A DNA stretch of 64,000 bases from Pardosa pseudoannulata (Eukaryota; Arthropoda; Arachnida; Araneae; Lycosidae). The stretch lies in NCBI GenBank assembly GCA_032207245.1, contig CM063500.1:62800875-62864874 (forward strand), read 5' to 3'. How positions within the stretch are numbered: position 1 is the first letter of the stretch; each line of letters opens with the position of its first letter. The notes under the pieces were generated by a model. It was given only the letters and a program-made list of their open reading frames with translations, ran no database searches and had not been told where the DNA came from. Positions 22,701-32,795 of the stretch are shown here, piece after piece. The position numbers and the translations under genes were made by a program.

Positions 22701-24738
22701 AATCAATTTTTAATTCTTCTACCAAATAGTAAATACTTTAGAATTATTGAAATAAGTGAAAAATTAGTTTCTAATAGAGTTATATCTAAAAAGAGATGTT
22801 CTCAGAAGTAAAATCTAGACGTGCAATACAGATTTAATATAATAGTTTATTCGATAGGTTTTTAAATAATTTCTGGAAATGCAAAGTAATTAGCATTTTA
22901 AAGTCAAAATTAGATTAGTATTAAATACTCTTTAAAAAAAAAACCTTACGAGGTGAACATAGCATAAAATATTTTTATGCCGAATTTCTTTTTAATTCGT
23001 GCTGATGCAAAGGTTTTACCTCCTCTAATGTAATGCAATAGTTACTAAAATCTGCGATTTTCTAAGTTGACGGTGTGGTATTATACATATATCACTACAG
23101 ATTTACCCTGATAGCAGTGGCGTGCGGTAGGTGTTCATAGAGGTTGTGCAGAGAGCAACAACAACAATAATAATAAAACCATAAAATGTACATTAAACAC
23201 ATCTTTAACGTTTATTATTCATTTGCACACAAAATCCATATGCCTATCCGTATTACTAATAAGATAACGAAAAGCTTATATTTTCATCAAACGTATCACC
23301 CACACGGCGCCCGCAGCTGCGGTGCCTCATCCGGATGCCCATAGGTGCCGACAAACCGAACGTCTATTCCACGTGCAGAGGATTTCGCTGCACGCTGGCG
23401 CAATAGAACGAACTGTTTCTCGTTCGGTCAGTGGATTAAATTATATTAATTGTTTTTAACATTTGGAAATCATATAGTCAGAGAAAAACATCTTGACAAT
23501 TTTTAAAAACAAAACCAGGGATATGGTGTTACAGATATAACTTATATACTGTCTGTAAGACACAATGAATGGTAAAATTTGGATTGTTCTGTTAAAATTC
23601 GTTTCTTTAAAACAAAACATTGTTTTTCAGCTAATTATTTCAATAAATATTTACCGTCTGCAACATTAACCGTCTGCAAAATCGTATGGCCAGTTAATCA
23701 GTTAAAAAACCAAAATCGCTTCAGCACGTAAGTCCCTGCTCTAATACAACGCTTAATAAACCATATCTTTCGATGATTCTAATGCCAAGTGCAGGAAAAA
23801 TAGCTGCACTTGCCTCAGTGCCATAGTATGCTGTGCTTCTCCAGTAGCCCTTACATATAAAGCGTGATTTTCTATGAGTGTGCAGTGCGTACACATAAAA
23901 CTTTCTTATGTTTGTTTCCTTTTGAATGCGCTACGTGGTACAGCACCAAGTACCTCACGCACTGCAAGAATACAAGCAAGCAAGCAAATCATAATATTTG
24001 AATGTATTATAAATAATAGGTATTATATACCATATAAAGATAGGTAAACATAGATGCAGAAAAATATTGTCTCTCATAATTTTGCTAGGGTGTGCAGTGC
24101 ACACCCTGCACATATGGACCGCACGCCACTGCCTGATAGGTTGATAAAGATGGAAAGTTATTCTAAACGTTTAGGAGATGCTTATTAAACAAAATAATTA
24201 CTAAATTTATTGAATGAGTAATATATTCTGAAAATGTGCAACTTTTATGTGCAACAAATGATTTATTTTAAATAAAAGATATATATTTTGCTTTGCTTTC
24301 CCTTGCTTTAAAATTTTTAAAGTTTTCTTTATGACAGCTGTAGCTCATTCAGAAATGATCTTCTCACTAGATTGTTGCGGGTTTGGGTTTGAGCCAGCCT
24401 AACACCCGCGAGTTAGAGAATGGTGACTGAGGCACTTAACACATTGTATGCGGGACACGTACTAGTACGTTTTCTGACGATTGATACTTGAGCGCGGGTT
24501 ACATACTAGTACGGGTTAGTGTAACAACATGGTTTGTTTGTGGGTACAAAAATAACGGTATATACAAGAAAATAAAGCCGAATATTCTTGTCTACTACAT
24601 AGATTCTGGAAAAATTTAGACAAATAAAAACTAGTTTTTACATCAGTCGACGAGGAACCATAAAACGCGAAGATTGATTAAAAAAATCAATTTAGATTTA
24701 AAATTAACTTTTTATTTATCCTTGCGAAAATGATATTC

Positions 24739-24777
<39 letters not shown>

Positions 24778-26016
24778 GTATATTTGTTTATTTATATATT
24801 TGTTTATATATTGCAATATTTAAATACGAGTAGTTGATTAAAAAATTAAATAATTTTCAATCTGTTGAGATTTAACTGAATAACTAAATTTACTCTCAAA
24901 ACGCTGCTCGCGGGTACAATTCCGCTGCGAAATGTACTCGCACACAATGTGTTATTAGATACTCTTTGTTACCTAAATTTTCAAATAAAGGATATGAAGA
25001 AATATCAACGATAGGAATTTAATCAGGATTTCTCTGGCATTCAAATAATAGATCAAGTGTTTTACTAGTGCATTATTCATTTATTGTGCATTATTTTCTC
25101 TACGCTATTAGGCAACTAGATAGCCTTTCACTTTCGTATAAAAGTTTGGCATTTAAAAATCATTACATTGAATGATAAAAACTACTTTTTACATCAGTCG
25201 ATGCGGAATCCCAGAACGGGAAAAATTTAAAACTTTATACTACTATTTCTATTTGATTTTTCATATTTACAATACTGTTATAAATTTATCCACTAAAATA
25301 TATATGTTTTTGTTTACAAAAATCTTATGGTTGTTATTTATATATTTGTTTATATATTTCGATATAAAATAGGAAAAGTTGGTTAAAAGATTAAATAATT
25401 TTCGATCTATTGAGATTTAACTGAATAACTAAATTTACTTGCAAAACGCCCTCTCCCGGTACAATTCCGCTGCGAAATGTACCCGCACACAATGTGTTAA
25501 GATATGTTTTTACCACAATGTCATCCAAGTTCTCCGTGATATCTCTAAGGGTGGCTGGCCAAGTCTTAGAATTTTCTGCGTAGTCTCTGCTTTTAAATTA
25601 TGAGGACCCACTTGAGCTAAGACCTTTCACCGTAGCTGTGTTCTTCAAACAAAAGCTGCATTCTATCGTCTTAGTTCCCTCTGGCCTCTTGCCAAGGTGC
25701 TTAGTTCCTCAAAGTGGCATTGGCAATAACAACAAAGTTTCCGTTAGACGAAGTTGTGGTTCAGTAAGAACGTTTGACAAAAACATGATAGTGATCTAGA
25801 GTTAAATAGAACCCTCAAAATTCAGTCTAACTGACAACCACTAGAACATTGACATTGACTAACTTTGACTATCATTGACATTTATGAAGCCTTACTGCTT
25901 CATAAATGTCAATGTTAGATCAGAGTAAATTATCTCTAAATCAGGTATTTCCTGGTAGACTCACTCAAACAAGGAATTGTCCTCTAATTCGAAAAACGAC
26001 TTACCTGAGCAAACAT
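19294..26016 (-). CDS. Spider cuticle protein, RR chitin-binding type with Gly-Tyr tail (gene 2)
   Basis: Three coding exons on the minus strand: 26016-26005 (MFAQ), 21528-21484 (ILSLVAFVSFAAASG) and 19794-19294 (166 aa plus stop); 185 aa in total, phase-0 introns of 4476 and 1689 bp. Residues 1-19 form a signal peptide, probably cut near AAASG. The mature protein starts IYEPVHYAPQPYKFGYD. The RR/Chitin_bind_4 region is about residues 31-89, ending VDYVADHAGFRAQVKTNE, then a PGTANQNPAAV linker and a long tail of GYGGYGLGYNNLGYG repeats. It should be secreted into the exoskeleton, bind chitin by the RR domain and contribute a Gly-Tyr matrix. The remote 12-nt exon 1 was found by matching length, phase and MF- start to gene 1, with a TATA box 67 bp upstream. 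RNA data could still show another start exon. Convergent with gene 1. Confidence 0.88.
20544..21007. mobile_element. Possible piggyBac-like MITE in intron 2 of gene 2
   Basis: Left TTAA (20540-20543) followed by CCCTCAGACTGC. On the right, gagggTTAT at 21003-21011, whose reverse complement reads ATAA-CCCTC. Only the CCCTC ends match, and the right flank is TTAT rather than TTAA, so this is a weaker call than the elements at 24440 and 26931. The interior holds an aaaccgtgaaaaggcagg...gaccgtgaaaatcgcg GC-richer part. Confidence 0.4.
21484..21528 (-). CDS. Exon 2 of gene 2 (signal-peptide core)
   Basis: 45 nt, acceptor ccttacag and donor GTAAGT, encoding 15 residues of hydrophobic signal core ending in AAASG. 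It joins exon 3 in phase 0. Confidence 0.88.
22092..22455 (+). repeat. 45-bp tandem repeat, 8 copies, in intron 1 of gene 2
   Basis: The unit ctttattgattaaagaagat...ctaaaatatcctaaa recurs every 45 bp, with starts at about 22093, 22138, 22183, 22228, 22273, 22318, 22363 and 22408. Confidence 0.95.
22460..23106. other. Intron 1 of gene 2, unassigned part
   Basis: AT-rich, no element or exon recognised. A possible ATG plus donor at about 22946-22960 (minus) is out of phase with exon 2 and was not used. Confidence 0.4.
23115..24131. mobile_element. hAT-superfamily non-autonomous DNA transposon
   Basis: A 1017-bp element with perfect 14-bp terminal inverted repeats CAGTGGCGTGCGGT. The 8-bp target-site duplication CCTGATAG lies at 23107-23114 and 24132-24139. 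An 8-bp duplication plus CAG ends identify a hAT element. No transposase frame is visible, so it was mobilised in trans. It is inserted in intron 1 of gene 2. Confidence 0.9.
24334..24439 (+). mobile_element. tRNA-derived SINE, 5' part (split by a piggyBac-like element)
   Basis: tRNA-like head gctgtagctcattcag with a B-box-like gcgggtttgggtttgagcc, then a body resembling the full SINE at 50061-50345. The SINE sequence stops at the TTAA at 24436-24439 and resumes at 25501. Confidence 0.7.
24440..25496. mobile_element. piggyBac-like non-autonomous element inserted in a SINE
   Basis: 1057 bp bounded by TTAA on both sides (24436-24439 and 25497-25500). Terminal inverted repeats are CACATTGTATGCGGG (left) and CACATTGTGTGCGGG (right, reverse complement), 15 bp with one mismatch. 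The outer sequences join into one SINE once the element and one TTAA are removed, which shows the insertion directly. The interior contains a ~540-bp direct duplication (ttttacatcagtcga at about 24637 and 25187; attccgctgcgaaatgtac at about 24920 and 25462). No transposase. Confidence 0.88.
24738..24800. repeat. (TA)n microsatellite inside the piggyBac-like element
   Basis: A run of tatatata with interruptions (tttatata) at about 24738-24800. Confidence 0.9.
25501..25720 (+). mobile_element. tRNA-derived SINE, 3' part (continues from 24439)
   Basis: Contains tcatccaagttctccgtgat and aaattatgaggacccactt, matching catcctccaag and aaaattacgaggactcacct of the SINE at 50061-50345. Confidence 0.7.
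25721..26004. other. Start of intron 1 of gene 2
   Basis: Holds a near-perfect short inverted repeat around 25878-25912: catttatgaagc...gcttcataaatg, with a 12-bp stem and a short loop. No other feature. Confidence 0.6.
26005..26016 (-). CDS. Exon 1 of gene 2 (MFAQ)
   Basis: ATG TTT GCT CAG then GTAAGT on the minus strand: 12 nt, phase 0, exactly the form of exon 1 in gene 1. It lies 4.5 kb from exon 2. Confidence 0.78.
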
Positions 26017-26075
26017 GATGATTTGTTATTCACTAACTGCAAAAGCAATAAAGTGTGGAAGCAATGTTCGTATTT

Positions 26076-26083
26076 ATTATATA
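26076..26083 (-). promoter_or_regulatory. TATA box of gene 2
   Basis: Minus-strand GGG-TATATAAT, 67 bp upstream of the proposed ATG. The GGGTATA context is shared with gene 1, supporting the distant exon 1. Confidence 0.6.
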
Positions 26084-26926
26084 CCCAACGTTCCGAAATG
26101 ATCCGTCATGGGCAAATGACTTCAAATTCTAGGTCGGGGTTTCGAATTTCTGCCTCAGCTTGTAGAACATTCCGTTTGTTCACTGAGGGCATTTTTTCCC
26201 CACCACTTAGAGTGTCAAGGTCAATAAAGAAAGGCATTGCCAACACCCAGAGGGACATGAGTTTCATCGAATTGTGTCTGGGGAAAGCAAAAAAAAAGAG
26301 TTGGGAAAGTAGTTATCTTGTATATCAATCATTCCAGTTTCCTTTCGGGGGCATTGAGCGTAAAAAGATGCCGGAAGGTGCGTTATGCAGACTGTATTGC
26401 CTTTATCAAAGCTGTTCGTAGAACTGTTATGAAATACATTCTTATCGAGGTAATAAAATATTTTTAAAGAGTGGTAATTAGGGAATAATGAAAAATTAAG
26501 TGTGAAAATTTCTGTTTAAACATAACACCTTTCAACAAGCTTTTTTTGTATTAAGGCAGGAAATTAAATGTTAACAATGCATGGTTACTGAATATTCTTT
26601 TCCGATATTAATATTTATTTATACAGGATAAAATATTTGATAGTCCATTTATACTGAAACAAATATGAGTTCTGTTTTTTGAAATAGTACTTTTATTTCA
26701 TTGACAGTGCGAATCTTACTCAATTTATAGAAAATAAAATCCACGAAGGTACATAATTTTAAAGAACAAGAAGATTTCTTCATGATTAGTATTTTAACAC
26801 AAGTGAATATTATTTTATTTCACTTACTGTGCCATTTTTTCCACCCTAGATATCACTAATGTGCCTAACTATAAAGAGTGAAAACATTTCGTCGTGCTTA
26901 GCGTTCTAAGCTATTTGAATACTGTT
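26084..26926. other. Upstream region of gene 2
   Basis: Contains an accidental 171-codon open frame on the + strand (25906-26421) that runs antisense through the promoter and exon 1 of gene 2. It has no recognisable domain. The likely control region of gene 2 lies here, but no specific binding site is recognised. Confidence 0.5.
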
Positions 26927-26930
26927 TTAA

Positions 26931-27557
26931 CCCTCTAAGCGGTTAGCACGTACAATTCCGACAGTTGTCACATACAATTTTCGACCTCCAAAAACGTTCC
27001 GAAAATGGAAGTAGTGTACATTTCTGATAGTGCTTTCTCCCGTGGAGTTTTGAGGTAGGAGGGTCAGGTCAATTGTTTAGGAACTGCACCCCTCTTTGAC
27101 TGACATTTATTGAGGGATGTACCCCTACTCCCTGAGGCACAAAGACGCTGATAGCTTCTCATGGCTTTGTAAATCTCTATTTCGAAGTGTTTCGTTTGCG
27201 GTAACACTTGTTTCTCTAATTGCCCCACTTAAATATCTTGGATGACTTTAGTAAAATAATATAAATAATTCTCTTAAAAATATTTTATTCCTACTTTTAG
27301 AATCCATTATTTCTTATGGAATGATCTCCAAGACTTGAAGAGCTTTATGTGTATTAAAAATTAATAATCTATAATGTTTATTTATATATCTATTTCTAAC
27401 CGGAAGTAAAGGGACAATAACGAATGTGGGTTTCCCGTATTCCAATCTAGTCGACAAAGGGTGAAGTAAAAAATCATAGAACACTTTGGTCACTGACACA
27501 ATAAAACTTTAGCGTATTTTTGGAGACTTTTTTCCTCCGTGTGTTCCACTCGGAGGG
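26931..27557. mobile_element. piggyBac-like MITE
   Basis: 627 bp between TTAA at 26927-26930 and TTAA at 27558-27561. The left end is CCCTCTAAGCGG, the right end (reverse complement) CCCTCCGAGTGG. TTAA duplication and CCCT... ends fit piggyBac. The interior shows no transposase. Confidence 0.75.
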
Positions 27558-27561
27558 TTAA

Positions 27562-28012
27562 TTACAAGTGCTGGGTATTAAATATTGTTTTGTTCACTCT
27601 AGATGCAGTCATAAAAGGCATACATTAAAAGAACGACATTTCTTGGTATTCTAAGGCATGTGAATATTCCATTATTCCAAATACAGGTTCAATTACTATT
27701 CTTTATTTTTATATATTTTTATTTATTTATTTATTTAATTTTTTTTGCTCAAGATATGTACAGTCAGTAAAGAATAACAAAATGTTTTCGTGCTTAACGT
27801 TCTAAGAAATTTATGTGCATATATCCAATTGCTGACAGCCCTAAAGATTTCCTTTGATCACCATATATCAGTCGTTCTCAGAAAATGCTCTTCAGTGTCC
27901 AAGGGTACCTCTTATTCTTCTCGGGAATTTTAAGAGGTATTACAAAACTTTCATAATTTTATTAATATTTTAATCTTAACAGCGAGGGCGAGCTCCGGGC
28001 CTCTGAGGTCCG
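27562..28012. other. Intergenic stretch, no gene seen
   Basis: AT-rich with a short (TTTA)n run near 27715-27740. The last ~35 bp before the GC-rich insertion are unusually GC-rich. Confidence 0.5.
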
Positions 28013-28025
28013 AGAGTTATATAAG

Positions 28026-28447
28026 TGAGTTTTACTCTGACCCGGCCGAAGCCATACAGATCTGATAAACCGGTCGCCACGACGTAACCACAACACCACA
28101 GGGTGCTGTTGACCTACGAGAGGCTTCGTCATGGCTCGAAATTAATGTAGACTACCCCAGTAAGGAACAATACTACAAATGTAAGTTCGGGACTACCAGG
28201 GAAGTCGGAAGAAAAGGATCACTCAGGAAACCCCTGGTTCGTGACACCCGAGTATACCTAAAGGAGGTATACCCCTTGAGGTTTTCAGACGGCTATCATT
28301 GACCTAGGAGGGACACTCCTAGTTACCAGGGGGCGCCACGAGGAGGCTGATAGCTGTCCTAGGTGAGGTACCGTAGTACAACACCCTGTTGCTCATTCCC
28401 AGAACCGCACCGAAGCACGACAAAGGTGAATCACTGCAACCCCCCCT
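28026..28447. mobile_element. GC-rich putative retroposon with 13-bp direct repeats
   Basis: A roughly 420-bp segment, far richer in GC than its surroundings, is bracketed by AGAGTTATATAAG at 28013-28025 and 28448-28460. A 13-bp duplication suits target-primed retroposition. I recognise no coding domain; a 5' or 3' fragment of a LINE or a non-tRNA SINE is possible. No A-rich tail is visible beside either repeat, which weakens the call. Confidence 0.4.
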
Positions 28448-28479
28448 AGAGTTATATAAGAACATTCTACACAAATTTT

Positions 28480-29790
28480 TTCCAAATGCAGCTGACAATA
28501 CAGGTACTATATAATTTTATGCCAATACGAGGCTGAGAAGCTGTTGCCCATTTAGAATCATCTGGTTGGCACGCGTATCTTAAGGTACGCTACGGACGAG
28601 AGTAAAATTATCCCCACTGGGTTCTCATTTATAAGTAGAGACCAAGCAGAAGACTCACAGACTTGGCCTGCCACCCCCTGATGTATCGTTTGAGAACTTG
28701 GAGGACATTGAGACCACTAGCACAGTTGTCGTGCCCCAATCACCTTTAACCAACACTGTGGATCTCAGGCCGGATCAGGTTTCGAACCGACAGCTCCCCA
28801 GGTACGAGAGTGTTGCTTTGCGGATTGAGCTATTTCCACACAAAATGGCTGACCAGAAATAAACTTCACAAATTTTCAGACCCACAGACTTGGCCTGCCA
28901 CCTCCGGATGTATCGTTTGAGAACTTGGAGAACATTGAGACCACTAGCACAGTTGTCGTGCCCCAGTCACCTTTAACCAACACTGTGGATCTCAGGCCGG
29001 ATCAGGTTTCGCACCCGCAACTCTTCAGTTACGAGAGTGTTGCCTTTGCCGACTGAGCTATTGCCACCTAAAATGGTGGAATAGAAATAAACTTCACAAA
29101 TTTTCAGACCCACAGACTTGGCCTGCCACCCCCTGATGTATCGTTTGAGAACTTGGAGGACATTGAGACCACTAGCACAGTTGTCGTGCCCCAATCACCT
29201 TTAACCAACACTGTGGATCTCAGGCCGGATCAGGTTTCGCACCCGCAACTCTTCAGTTACGAGAGTGTTGCCTTTGCCGACTGAGCTATTGCCACACAAA
29301 ATGGCTGACCAGAAATAAACTTCACAAATTTTCAGACCCACAGACTTGGCCTGCCACCCCCTGATGTATCGTTTGAGAACTTGGAGAACATTGAGACCAC
29401 GAGCATAGGTTTCGTGCCCCAGTCACCTTTAACGAATGCTGCAGATCTGAGGTCAGATCGGGTTTCGAACCCACAGCTCCCCAGTTACGAGAGTGTTGCC
29501 TTTGCCGACTGAGCTATTGCCACCTAAAATGGTGGAATAGAAATAAACTTCACAAATTTTCAGACCCACAGACTTGGCCTGCCACCCCCTGATGTATCGT
29601 TTGAGAACTTGGAGGACATTGAGACCACTAGCACAGTTGTCGTGCCCCAATCACCTTTAACCAACACTGTGGATCTCAGGCCGGATCAGGTTTCGCACCC
29701 GCAACTCTTCAGTTACGAGAGTGTTGCCTTTGCCGACTGAGCTATTGCCACCTAAAATGGTGGAATAGAAATAAACTTCACAAATTTTCA
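28480..29790 (-). mobile_element. Tandem array of tRNA-derived SINEs (family B), five tRNA-like heads
   Basis: Read on the minus strand, each unit begins with a tRNA-like head (GGTGGCAATAGCTCAGTCGG, then GGGTGCGAAAC as a degenerate B box). It continues into a body with ctcaatgtcctccaagttctc and a tail ending ctatt..ccattttg. Units repeat about every 229 bp (cagacttggcctgcca at about 28658, 28886, 29111, 29341 and 29570). The leftmost unit has the full SINE tail (28480-28660), which also occurs at 31585 and 49560. Two open frames of 60-70 codons in the array are by-products of the repeat. Head-to-tail SINE arrays arise by unequal exchange, not by retroposition alone. Confidence 0.8.
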
Positions 29791-31290
29791 GTAGCTATCT
29801 TATAGGTCTTCTAGACCCAAAGCCATGCATTTCCGCATTCTTCTCTGAATATTTTTCTGAGAAAGAGAAACTTTTAATTTATCCAGAGACCTATTGCATG
29901 CACATAAACTTTTGTATTTTTATTTATTGTTTGCGTTTATAGAAGAGATGCTGTCAAAAATACATCGTTATTTGATTAAAAGGATGAAATATAAAGATAT
30001 GCTTTAAGTTTTTAACTTGTGTATGTCTTATGATTGTGCTTTAGAAATGCTATTAAAAATATTTACATTTCTAAATAATTTTAAAAATTAATATTTCAAA
30101 TAATCTGAAATATATATGGAACTTTTAATAAAATATTTTCGTAATACAAACTTTCTGTCCAACATCAAAAGCATTCTTTTTTCGTATCTGAATCAGAAAA
30201 GTTGTAACGGGCCTTCGAGATCCGGCGCGTGTTCTCGGAGAACTGAGGGAAGCTCGTCCTTTTTAGTTTAGTTTAGAAGGTTAATTTTTTTATTGGTTGG
30301 CCCATTTAGGGAAGTTCTACATTTATACAATTGAAAAGTGACACTTTTGGAATTATTTTTAAAATTTTGCTGTACACTTATTTATAGTTTAACTGGATAA
30401 AAAGATCTTCTAAATGTCACAGTTCAACTAAATGATAAATATTTTTTAGGTGTAAGCTTCATTATTAAAAGACATTTTTCAAATAACATTATTTTACTGC
30501 ACGAAAAAAAAAATGATTTTTTTTCCTACACCATTTTTTTAAACTTAAAAGTATTTTCAATATTACAATTTTTGTATTGAATTAGTAATTTCCACATGTT
30601 TTAGGTAATGCATTTTTTATTCCAAACTTTGCATAATACCTTATTTATGTGCTAGTTAAAAAACTGAGTATAATTTTTAAAATACAGACATGCAGTGTCT
30701 TACCATATTAATTCTAAAGATGAAATGGTCAAAAGAAGCATTTAGTTAGTAAGATGTGTGCTAGGAGTAATTTTAAGGAATATCGTTGGATGAGTCATTT
30801 TTTATCAAATAGTCTTGCAGTTTAATCAAAAATTATTTTCTTATAAATTTTTGTGTTTTTTTTTACTTCATGTAACAACACTATATATTTTCATGAAAAT
30901 ATCGTGAAAAGGTTGAAAATTTGAAAAAGGATAATATTAATTTTGATAGAAAACTAAAATTTACTGCTATACATTAAATATTTTTATTAGTTAAAATTTA
31001 AGATTTGCTTTAGTTTTTCACATTAATTAATCTGGTTTTATTTATTGTATATTTTCGTGTGTTTTAATTTTTGTCGAAGGAGGATCCGAGTAAAAAGAAA
31101 ATTCCAAGTAGTTTAATAGGCCCTAAATGGTTAACTTAGTAACTTTTAAAAGAAAAAATATGTACTGTAAATCATAAAGTAATATAAATAAATTTTACTA
31201 AACGTTCCAAAAGTACATTAAAAAAATTCCACATAGGTTTCACAGTGAAAAGATATTTTAATGTCAAAATGATCGATTAAATATACTAAA
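29791..31290. other. Intergenic stretch, no gene seen
   Basis: AT-rich. A short GC-rich island at about 30207-30260 (cgagatccggcgcgtgttctcggagaac) is unexplained; otherwise nothing recognised. Confidence 0.5.
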
Positions 31291-31574
31291 TGATAAAGTC
31301 TTATAATACACAAGAAAACGAAGATACTGAAAACTATCTTGAGCATTACAAAATATCCCTATCGAAATTTAGATTTGGAAGGAGAGAAAGAATCGCATTG
31401 TTTTCCTCACAGATGTGTACATCCAAAGTATTCTTAGAATCGGGAAGTAAACAATGAAAAGTTATACTGTTAGTATGACGTTTATTTGTAGAAAGTGAAG
31501 TTAGCAAAATTGTCTTTTTTAAAAAACACAAAATATTAATGTAAATAAGAATTCATATATAATAAATGCGATCA

Positions 31575-31830
31575 GAGTTTTTTCCAATGTAGCAGGCAAT
31601 ACAGATATTATCCTAACGCCTTACAGCCTGCGAACCTGTTACTCATTTAGCACCACTCGGGATTGCATGTATAGCTTAAGGTATGCTACGGAGGAACATT
31701 ACCTCTTCTGGTCCCCAATTTAGAAACAGGGACCACAGAGAAGACCTCAGAGATCTTGGATTTTGTGACCACAACATATTTTACGTGTAGTCAACTTTAC
31801 GAACACATCTTAGGCATTTAACGAACTTGT
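31575..31830 (-). mobile_element. SINE fragment (family B tail) within the satellite
   Basis: caggcaatacagatattatcc, ctgttactcatttag, cttaaggtatgctacgga and agaccacagagaagacc match the tails at 28480-28660 and 49560-49800. The tRNA-like head is missing or unrecognisable. Confidence 0.65.
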
Positions 31831-32719
31831 AAAATTTCATTTACGAGATCAAAATGAGATTTTATTAATGAAGAAAGTAGTCAACGGAAGATATCGCAAT
31901 AAAAAAGATTTAGCTTTTTTAAAAATAAAACGAACGCATTGAACACTGTCTTGAGCATTGCAAAATATATCTATCGAAATTTAGATCCAGAAGGCTCGAA
32001 ACCATTGATTTCCCCACAAATATGTGCATCCTAAGAACTTTGGGAATCGGATAGAATATAACGAAATGCTGCTGTCAATGCCACTTCCGAGTGTCATTTA
32101 CAACAGTAGCCAAACACGTGGGTCAGAGGCCACACGAATAAAGGTGATTCGTTTCGTCTTTCGCTTGACGATATCTATTGGAGTTAATGATACTCTTAGC
32201 TGAAGTGGGTCGTCATAATTTAGAAGGACGGATAAGCAGAAAACAATAAACGAGGAGACAATAACACTGAAAAATTAAATATTCTTAACACTACGACCGC
32301 GAATGGGTATTTTACGTCAAAATATTTTCACCATTAATCAAAAAAAGTGACTAACAAATATGAAATGAATTTATGGACTTTACCTAATTTTATACTCATA
32401 AAAATCTATAAATTATAATATTGACGAATCTGTGCATATGCAAAAAGTGGTCCCAGTGTGGAAAGAATTATAATATTTGTTAATGTAAAATTCTCATGTG
32501 TAGAAAATGTAAAAAAAATGCTCCTGAACCGTGTAAGAATTTTTTAATGGTAAAACGATAAATATTTCCAATAAAGTTGCATACATATTTTTTTCTACTA
32601 AACATTTATAAACAAGAAGGAGATCACTTGTCTTGGCATACACCTTCAGATATACTAAACTTGAGGGATATTCTAAACACGATATATTTTAATAGATACC
32701 ATTAATGAACACAACAGGA

Positions 32720-32795
32720 TTTTAGGCTGGCTCCGAACTAGCAGTCCTCCAGTTACGAGATTATTGCCTTTGCCAACTGAGCTACCGCGGCTCAT
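32720..32795 (-). mobile_element. SINE head fragment within the satellite
   Basis: Minus strand: GCCGCGGTAGCTCAGTTGG with a tRNA-like arm through to tagttcggagcc. It matches the heads in the 28.5-29.8 kb array; the body is absent. Confidence 0.65.

Noticed and set aside
22946..22962. Minus-strand ATGTTCACCTC-GTAAGG as exon 1 of gene 2
   Set aside because: It ends in phase 2, giving a wrong frame in exons 2 and 3; the phase-0 site at 26016-26005 fits better and has a TATA box.
25906..26421. 171-codon + strand open frame
   Set aside because: It runs antisense through the TATA box and exon 1 of cuticle gene 2, has no recognisable domain and no splice or promoter context; judged accidental.
28973..29650. 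Two near-identical minus-strand frames starting MGHDNCASGLNV
   Set aside because: They are translations of the tandem SINE units; the frame is broken in other units.
32286..32310. TTAA-CACTACGACCGCG as another piggyBac-like left end
   Set aside because: No matching right end with TTAA was found nearby.
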